Shown here piece by piece: positions 56,576 to 64,000 of a DNA stretch of 64,000 nucleotides. Position 1 is the stretch's first letter; each line of letters opens with the position of its first letter. Source of the DNA: Simmondsia chinensis (Eukaryota > Streptophyta > Magnoliopsida > Caryophyllales > Simmondsiaceae); contig JAGTTD010000007.1 of assembly GCA_018398585.1 (NCBI GenBank), positions 6,207,320-6,271,319 on the forward strand, in the 5' to 3' direction. The notes under the pieces are model-generated. The model had not been told where the DNA came from and searched no databases. It saw nothing but the letters and a program-made list of their open reading frames with translations. The position numbers were made by a program, and so were the translations under genes.

Positions 56576-57905
56576 CGGCTCACTCCATGTGAATGGGAGA
56601 CAACAAAAAGTTGCTCATCGGGAAAAGAGTCATGCATTGAAATAGATGGATCATGATGCTCAAAGAAAATCCTGGAGAGATGGTCAGCTACCACATTCTC
56701 TGCACCTTTTTTATCTCTAATCTTAATGTCAAACTCTTGAAGTAGAAGAATCCACCTAATGAGCCTAGGTTTCGTTTCTTTCTTAGAGAGCAAATATTTC
56801 AATGCAGCATGGTCAGAATAGATAATGACTTTTAACCTCAAAAGATAAGAACGAAACTTGTCTAGGGAAGAGAGTAATGGGGCTGTATAATGCTAGCCGA
56901 AACAAGTAATGATCGTAGTTTTTGGAAAGCTTCTAAGCAAGACTCATCAAACTCAAATGATATTTCCTTAACTAGCAAGCTAATCAATGGTCTAGCTAAC
57001 TTCCCAAAGTCCTTAATGAATCTCATATAGAAACCTGCATGACCTAGAAAGGATCTAACTTGCTTCATGTTTGAGGGAGGGGGTAAGTTTGCAATCAGAC
57101 CTACCTTAGCCTTGTTAACTTCAATACCCTTCTTAGACACTCTATGACCCAATACAATCCCCTCTTGAACCATAAAGTGACTCTTTTTCCAACCCAAAAC
57201 AAGATTAGTCTCTTCACATCTTTTTAGCACAAGCCTTAAATTATGCAAACATTCATCGAACGAAGGTCCAAAAACAGAGAAATCATCCATGAAAACCTCA
57301 AGAAATATGTCTACCAAGTTAGAGAAGATAGCCATCATGCATCTCTGGAATGTAGCAGGCGCATTACATAAACCAAATGGCATCCTACGGTAGGCAAATG
57401 TGCCAAAGGGGCACGTAAAAGTTATTTTTTCTTGATCCTCTAGGTAGACTGCTACCTGGTTATATCCTAAATATCCATCAAGAAAACAGTAAAAGCTCTG
57501 ACCAGCTAGCCTCTCTAAAATCTGGTCAATGAATGGTAGAGGAAAGTGGTCCTTCCTAGTGGCAGAGTTAAGCTTTCTACAGCCAATACACATTCTCTAG
57601 CTCGTGGTCTCTCTAGTAGGCACTAAATCTCCATCGCTACTCCTAATCACTGTAACGCCCAACTTCTTTGGGACTACTTGAATAGGGCTAACCCACCCAC
57701 TATCAGAAATTGGGTAAATTATACCCGCATCAAGCAACTTCACAATCTCTTTCTACCACTTCCTTCATGTTAGGGTTCAACCTCCTTTGTATCTCTCTAA
57801 TGGGTCTAGCATTCTCATCAAGAAAAATCCTATGCATACAAATGGAAGGGTCTATACCCTTCAAATCAGCCACAGACCACCCAATGGCACTTTTATGATC
57901 ACTAA
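56566..57905 (-). pseudogene. Athila reverse transcriptase and RNase H
   Basis: RT blocks on the minus strand: CIGCRKLNSATRKDHFPLPF, ERLAGQSFYCFLDGYLGYNQ, FGTFAYRRMPFGLCNAPATF and EVFMDDFSVFGPSFDECL, with the catalytic FMDD in place of YMDD, then GHRVSKKGIEVNKAKV and VRSFLGHAGFYMRFIKDFGK. RNase [21 protein letters not shown] and [20 protein letters not shown]. Stops at about 57594 (before the first RT block) and near 56845 break the frame; upstream to 57905 is the protease-RT linker. The function was copying the element RNA into DNA. Confidence 0.88.
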
Positions 57906-58200
57906 GCACTATCATCAATGCATCCTCCTATTACCTAGACAACTGAGAAGAGATAATCACAAGTAAAGTCTCATCGGGTCCTAAGAAAGCATACTTAAGA
58001 GTAAATGGCAATGAGTTAAGTTCAAGTTTGGGTGGTGAAACTATGGAAGGCAAGGAAATGGAAACCAAAAGCGTAGGTAAAGCTTCTACTTTTGACAACC
58101 AATGACAAATCTCTAAAGGGGCACACAACTCAAGCAAATCATTCATCTCTCTAATGTCATTTTCAATCTCAAAATCATCAGAACAATTGTATACTAGTGC

Positions 58201-58887
58201 TCACTCAAAATAATCACTAACTAGGATAGAAGGGAGTGTTTGATCCACCAAATCATCAATAATATCCACCCATAAACACTCTGACTCATCCTCACTAGCG
58301 GGTGACAATGAAGCCTTAAAATTATTCAACCTAATAGTCATATTGGCAAAGCTAACATCCATTACCCCATATCTACAATTGATGGTAGCATTGACCGTTG
58401 CTAAGAAAGGCCGACCTAGAATGACAGGGACATGGTTTTTCGAATAACTAGAGGGTTCCATATCAAGCACGAGGAAATCAGCAGGAAACAAGGCTTTGTC
58501 TACTCTCACTAGCACGTTAATCAGCTGACCATGGGGAATCCTAGTTGATCTATCTGCTAATTGCAAGGTCACCATGGTGGGTTGCAACTCTCCCTGGCCT
58601 AACTTCTTATAAACCGAGTAAGGAATAATGTTGACACTCGCTCCTAAGTCAAGTAAGGCTTTATCGATCGAGTAGTCTCCAAGTGAACAAGAGATGGTGG
58701 GGACACCAGGGTCTTTGTACTTAATTGGAGTATCACACTTCAGAATAGAGCTCACTTGCTCAGCTAAAAACACTTTTTTGGGCAGATGTGCTCTAGATTG
58801 CCTCTTTTGGTTCAGTAGATCCTTAATGAACTTCGCATAGGCCGGGATCTGTTCAATCGCTTCAAGAAGGGGAATGTTTATCTTCAC
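58201..58887 (-). pseudogene. Athila aspartic protease region
   Basis: Open for 228 codons. Contains AIEQIPAYAKFIKDLLNQKR, then the active site ALLDLGASVNIIPYSVYKKL (DLGAS form, usual in Athila instead of DTGAS) and VPVILGRPFLATVNATINCR, the flap and hydrophobic-Gly end of a retropepsin. The stretch 57931-58200 continues the linker with stops. Confidence 0.85.
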
Positions 58888-59318
58888 TTGCCTGAACGTC
58901 TCTAAAATGTCTTCCCAATTCTTGTCCTTCCCATTTGGATGTAGTGTAACTAAAGCTTGGGGGAAGGGTACTCTAGATTCATATGACGAGGGAAGATCAG
59001 AGGATTTAGGAGTGGGAGAAGGGTGTGTGACCTCATTGGGTCCTTTTCTCTCTCCTTGCTCTTCTCTTCTTCCTCACCACTCATGGGTACTTCACTTTTA
59101 GCACTCACCCCGTTGTCAACCTCCTTTCCATTTCTCAACGCTAAAATGGATTTTGCTTGTTCTTGTTGGGAAGGATAGTTGTTTTGTCTTATACAGTTCC
59201 TTGGGTTCTCTATAGCCTGGCTAAGGAGTCATCCCTTATCTTTCCTACTCAGAGTGTTAGCTAGTTGACCTATTTAGGTGTTTAGCTTTGCAATCGATTG
59301 TGTATAGGAGTGGAGGAA

Positions 59319-60629
59319 TTAGTAATTAACTTCTAAACCTTTCAGTACACTCAAAACCTTTTCTTCAAAATTTGAATTAGAGCTCAAATTAGGAGGTTGA
59401 GAGTAGTTAGAAACATACCCTTGCAGTTGAAAACCGACCGGCCGGGGCATACCAGATTGATGAGGTCGTGGGTTCTGTTGTTGTGGCATTAACTGTCCTT
59501 CTCTTCCTTGCCTCCAGGAGAAGTTAGGATGGTTTCTCCAGCGCAGATTGTGCATGTTAGAGTATGGGTCGTTTCGTGAGAATCCTTGGGCTGCATTGAC
59601 TTGTTCCTCCGACCAAGCCACAAAAGGTGAAGCAGAGGGGCAGTCATGTGTAGAATGAGAGACACTAGAGCATGAAGAGCAAGCACTATGCACATTTGAA
59701 ACATGAGACACATTAGGTACAGTAGAGTGGGCCAATGTCATTTTAAATAGGGAAGTTAACTACTCTACAGAAGAGGCAAGAGAGTCTACTTTCTTATCTA
59801 AGATGGAGGCGTGAGCAATCTCATTTATTCCTCTATTTAACCTAGTAGCATTAAGACGTGCATGTGCAGCAGATTGTCGTGAATTCTCATTCAAAAGTTC
59901 GAACAATTCCCACGCCTCATCCTCATTCTTCCTGAGGAATTGACCACTGCATGAGGCATCAACAGTTTGTTGACCCTTCTCGTTTAACCCAAAATAGAAA
60001 TTTTGGACTAGTTGCCATTTAGGGATAGCATGATGTGGACAAGCTCGTAAGAGTTCCCTAAACCTATCCCAACTCTCGTGAAACTCCTCAGTAGGGAGTT
60101 GGCCGAAGGTGTTAATGGCTCTCCTAGCAGTGTTAGTCTTACTAATGGGATAGAATTTCTTAAGAAATTCTTGTTGCATTTGAGTTCAATTACTAATCGG
60201 CCCACTATGTAAGGTACCTAACCAATACTTAGCCTTTTCCTTTAAAGAGAAAGGAAAGAGGCGAAGTAAGAAGGCGTCATCACTAATGTTAGGAATCCTG
60301 AAGGTTGAGCAAACCTCCCTGAAACTGTCCGAGTGTGTGTACGAGTTCTCACTGCCTAAGCCATAGAATAAAGGAAGCATTTGTATGGTATGTGGCTTAA
60401 GCTCGAACTGATGGGCCACGGGTGGCAACCTAATGCAAGACGGTGAGGCGTATGCAGTGGGAGTAAAATACTCCATGAGCGCACATGGTTGTTGTTCGTC
60501 AGTCATTACTAAATCAAAGTTAGCACTAGCGAATTTTGCTCAGTGTTGGGCTCTAAGGTCTCTTAAAGTTCTTTCAATTTCAAGGTCGAATATGGTAAGG
60601 TCAAGAGACAAAGAGCGACGATCGTGCAT
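59319..60629 (-). pseudogene. Athila gag
   Basis: The likely start is ATG 60629 (MHDRRSLSLDLTIFDLEIER), with in-frame stops at 60542, near 60185 and near 59757. Core gag blocks are TIQMLPLFYGLGSENSYTHS, FRIPNISDDAFLLRLFPFSL, KEKAKYWLGTLHSGPISN, QQEFLKKFYPISKTNTARRA, RFRELLRACPHHAIPKWQLV and EDEAWELFELLNENSRQSAA. Then comes a Cys-rich stretch (SACSSCSSVSHSTHDC) that may be the zinc knuckle. All pieces share one frame. The product formed the virus-like particle shell of the element. Confidence 0.88.
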
Positions 60630-60639
60630 GAACAATTAA

Positions 60640-61002
60640 CCACATGAAGCAAGTAAATTAAAAAATAAATAAGCAAAACATATAAAACAGAAAAAATAAA
60701 TACTAAAAAAAAGACAAATAACAAAATACCCTAAAATCTACTTATACACGAAAATCATAAGAAAAATAATGCTAATAAAAAGAAAATAATTTTTTTTATT
60801 TTTTTATTTAGAAAAGAGACAATAACAATTAAAGAGAATTAAAAATTAAAAATCATAAATTAAGAATTAAATTAAGATTTCAAATCCTGGGTTAAAAAAT
60901 AAAATAAAATAATTTATAATTAAAGAAGAAATAGAAAGTTAAAAATCAAAGGAAATCACAAAAATAAAATCACGAACTTCGCCTAGTCCCCGGCAAAAAT
61001 CT
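60640..61002 (-). other. Athila 5' leader with degraded primer binding site
   Basis: AT-rich leader between LTR and gag. Next to the LTR the minus strand reads TTTTTGCCGGGGACTAGGCG. Athila elements usually have a site for tRNA-Asp with GCCGTTGCCGGGGA; here only the TTGCCGGGGA part remains. Confidence 0.5.
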
Positions 61003-62405
61003 TGATTTGTTTTTCTACGTCTATCAAAATTTAATATAAAAACCCTATCTATTAAGCACACCTAAATTGAAGTGTAGGGCGAGAGGGTGTCGAACCACAG
61101 GGACTAAGAGTGCCTAAATTTAATCTATAACTTAAATTGATTTAAGGAAAAGTGAAATGTTTGTGTTAATTAATCTAGAAAATGACAATTAAAGTAAACT
61201 AATCTACTACTAATCTGGAACATGTATTAAATTGGAGTATAGGGTTTCAAATCCATCATTAACCAATTATTTTTGCGTCAACTCTTAAATTGGGATTATT
61301 GATTGTCCCATGGGTAGTGGTTTAGGCTACAAGCTAAAACCTACTAAGATAATGTTGTTAGCATTGCGTATTGACCCTATCTAACCAAAGCATAAGAAAA
61401 ATAGGCTCTACCTAATGTATTGTTAATTATTACGTATTGACCCTATCTAACTAAAGCATAGGGAAGATAGGCTTTAATTAACAATTCGGTTAATACTATT
61501 ATTTGATTAATTAATCCTAAGGCTGCAAGCACAAAGAATTAATTTATAAATATCAATGTCAACAATTAAAAGTTACAAACTCAATAATCATATCAATTGA
61601 ATAAACAATAAAAATATAATACTTGAAAGTATTTGTGTCAACCAAGCAATTCATGTAAGCAATCAAATTAACCCGACTTAAAAGTAAACAAAAGTAAAGG
61701 CTAAGATTTCATCTAACCTAGAGAGCAAGTTAGCTCTCCATCAAGGATGAATCGGTGAAGGAGGAGATGAACGAACTCATGTCAGTCTTCACGCTAATTT
61801 TGCTCTCGTTCCAATTTAACGAAAAAAAAGGAAAAATAATCTGAGAGGAAGGAGAGCGGCGGTGAACCCCAGAGAGAGGAACTCCAAAATCAAATGCCCC
61901 TAAAATCAGGGACTTCTCTCCCTTTTAAATCGAAGCCGTTGTTGCTAACGAAACCCTAAGTTGGTGCTGGTGGTGGGCCGGAGGTCTGGGATGATGAGTC
62001 GGTGAAGATGGGATGCATTTGGGCTGAGGTTGATGATGACCTGCGTTTGCTGTTGGGCCGAATAGGGGATCGAAGATGACGGTGTGGGCTGTCATATGGC
62101 TAGAGTCGGTGATGTTTGGGCCTGCGTTTGTCGGTGATGGGCCCGCTGGTGGGCCGAGGTTGATGATGACGGTGTGGGTTCAGTGCGAGCCTATTTATAC
62201 GTCGTTGTCATGAATCTCGATTGACTTGATTTAATTGTTTATGCATCGAATTTGCCTTATTTGCACCAAAATTTGACAATTTTCGGAACTTTAATTTCAA
62301 ACCTGTTAAAGATAAAAATTGACAAAATGAGTGTAGAAATATAATTAAATTGGTGCAAAATAATTAAAATAACACTTAAAAGATGCGTAAATCTGAGATA
62401 CATCA
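61003..62405 (-). repeat. 5' LTR of the Athila element
   Basis: Bounded by TG...CA (minus strand TGATGTATC ... ACAAATCA). It aligns from 62405 to about 61255 with the other LTR. GATGGGCTGCG/GGTGATGTTTGGGCC repeats lie in its U3 side. Confidence 0.85.
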
Positions 62406-63491
62406 CAATCTATTAGGGAAATATCGAATAAATGGTTTAAGTCTAGAGTGCAGTGAGATTTATTTAGTGGAATTAAGTCTTATTAAATGGTAATTAAATT
62501 ATTTCATGAGATGATTGATTTAACCCATTTGGAACTAGATTTAAATTATCCTTGAGGTCCCTGTGCAAGCCCCTGTATTTGTTGCCATCGAAAAAATATT
62601 AAAGAATTCATGGTATCAAGGGAATAAAAATTGAAAATTTTAAAATAAAATAATTTTGAAAAATTAAAATTTATAAGATGAATTTTTACATGTGAAAAAT
62701 AAAGCAAAAAAAAATGAAAATCGCCTATATCAGGTCTAAGATCCGTGGCATTGAAATCAGACGAACCAGTGTCGCATGCTAGCTCGTCCCTCTGCTTATT
62801 CGCGCCACCAGGCATGGGCTAATACGGGCTTGCGCTTGCCACGTGGCATGGCTTTTAAAATTAAAAAAGAACGTGATTTTAAAACACTTTTACCTGTGTT
62901 AGTATATGATACGACGTGTTTTGTTTTAAAGTCAGCGAATCCCACATAAAAAAAAAAAAAATCAGATTTTTTCGCTCTAGTGTACTACTATAAAATAGAG
63001 TATCTATTCCAAAGGTTTGACATTCAATTGAAACAAATTTTTTAGGGTTTTTGAAATTATTTCAAAGACCTAATTGGAAAAAAAATTTTCCATTGAAGTT
63101 TTTCTTTCCAAGTATAATATTTTTTGGAGCCCACCTTCTGGGTAGCTTGAGTTCATTACGTAGAAGATCGCAGAGTCTTAATTCTGAAGATTATTTTTTC
63201 TGTATGGTTTTCTTATTATTGAAACAATTCCAGGTATGTCTTCTTTCCTTCACTTTTAGTTTTCGCCTTTATATTTATTTACAGTATTTGTTACTATACT
63301 TGCTTAAGTTTATGTATTTTTATGAATGTATTAGAGTAAAAGGGCCTCTAGATCTAAATTAAGAATTTAGATCTATAGATTTAAAATTATGAATTTTAAA
63401 TCAATCCTAGGTTTAGAATTATGAATTCTAAACCCCTTCTGCTGCATAAACTTTCTAGAATTAGGGAGAATTTTCGAAATTCGTCCCAACA
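62406..63491 (+). mobile_element. Possible LTR of another plus-strand retroelement
   Basis: A TATAAAATA box (62989-62997) and a terminus TCGTCCCAACA (to 63491) are followed after two bases by GGGTATTAGAGC (63494-63505), a 10/12 match to the TGGTATCAGAGC primer site. The left end is not found; the sequence meets the Athila LTR at 62405. No coding domain is in the window. Confidence 0.4.
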
Positions 63492-64000
63492 ACGGGTATT
63501 AGAGCAAAGGGGTTTATAGAGATAATCTTATTCCTGGGAGCTCTCGCATGTGAGGTGTCACGAAGCGTGACTCACCTACCGGGGGCTTAGGTAGAGAGAA
63601 GAGCCTCCTACTCTAAATGTTCTAATAAGTGCCTTTTGTTGTGACCATAGTTGAGAACTGTGAACTCAACAGTCGGCATCAAAGTTATGTTTTTCTCAAT
63701 AGTAGAAAGGTAGGAGCATCCAGCACTTGTCTAACACGAGGATGACTGGTGCATGGTGCACATAAGCAGTTATGGCGTTAATAGGTGGCCTAGTGCTCCC
63801 AGAGTTGGATGGAGACAACTCGAAAGATGGGAAAGGAGGATGTGGCCAGCAATAGAAGAGGTAATTAGAGACTCTTCACTGCTCCTATAAGGAGTTGAGA
63901 ACTACCCAATAGTATAGAAGGGAAGAGAGGAAGATGCCGGCCAAATAAAATTACATAAAACTACAAAGTGGGTAGAGATTTAATCTGACAAGACTCTAAC
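63492..64000 (+). other. Possible leader of the retroelement at the window end
   Basis: Non-coding sequence after the primer-site-like word; no open frame longer than 60 codons and no recognisable protein. It reaches the window edge. Confidence 0.35.

Larger units (their letters stand above)
53768..62405 (-). mobile_element. Athila-lineage Ty3/gypsy retrotransposon with integrase deletion and truncated 3' LTR
   Basis: Minus-strand element: 5' LTR 62405-61003 (1403 bp, TGATGTATCTCAG...AACAAATCA), leader with a primer-site remnant TTGCCGGGGACTAG at 60996-60983, gag 60629-59319, protease 58887-58201, RT 57593-56862 and RNase H 56841-56566. Then come only the last part of integrase (to 56229), a 1.2-kb 3' untranslated part, the polypurine tract GGTGTGGGGGTGT at 54941-54929, and the 3' LTR from 54928. 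The 3' LTR breaks off near 53768, lacking about 250 bp. Large gag, DLGAS protease and sequence identify Athila. All frames contain stops. Confidence 0.88.

Overview
The window looks like a repeat-rich, AT-rich stretch of a flowering-plant (probably eudicot) nuclear genome. The evidence is split genes with GT-AG introns, a phragmoplast-type kinesin, a plant acyl-CoA thioesterase, and plant transposon families: Tork and other Copia, Athila, RTE and L1 LINEs, hAT, MULE with plant mobile domain (PMD), and TRIM. I see no bacterial operons, CRISPR arrays or rRNA, and no convincing tRNA gene.

Only two host genes are supported. (1) 1650-9108, + strand: the last seven exons of a class-12 kinesin (KIN-12, PAKRP1/POK type). 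They encode about 235 C-terminal coiled-coil residues; the motor lies left of the window, and an LTR of a minus-strand retrotransposon sits in the intron at the window edge. (2) 14320-24456, - strand: a complete five-exon gene for an organellar double-hotdog acyl-CoA thioesterase (ACOT9 type, 478 aa). Its introns are swollen by LINE pieces, and one intron carries a decayed copy of the end of exon 3.

The rest is mostly transposons in nests. KIN-12 intron: a TRIM of 288 bp inside a MULE-like MITE inside a hAT MITE (3421-4885), then further hAT MITEs to 13.1 kb. 24.5-27.1 kb: decayed Copia gag and LTR starting next to the thioesterase 5' end. 28.3-31.3 kb: a complete non-autonomous Tork element with ATTAG target duplications, its gag split by a second copy of the same MULE-like MITE, lying between two pieces of an L1 LINE. 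31.9-38.0 kb: Copia LTRs in direct head-to-tail contact plus decayed pol; one LTR carries a 3.26 kb hAT transposon (32195-35454) with a broken BED/hATC transposase.

40.2-52.6 kb looks like one large MULE: four tandem copies of a ~0.83 kb AT-rich unit, then a Mutator transposase pseudogene and a PMD pseudogene. Three RTE insertions sit in the array, including a 4.35 kb near-full-length one with 12-bp target duplications. 53.8-62.4 kb is a minus-strand Athila (Ty3/gypsy) element with gag, protease, RT and RNase H but without the integrase core. 62.4-64.0 kb resembles the LTR and leader of another retroelement.

Few elements act together. KIN-12 and the thioesterase are the functional genes; the transposable-element reading frames nearly all carry stops or deletions. 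The most unusual structures are the triple nest, the pseudo-exon, the repeat array in front of the MULE-PMD genes, the LTR-LTR junction, and recurrent TGTGTCGACACA palindromes in Copia-type LTR regions. All calls are by reading only; no database search was run.
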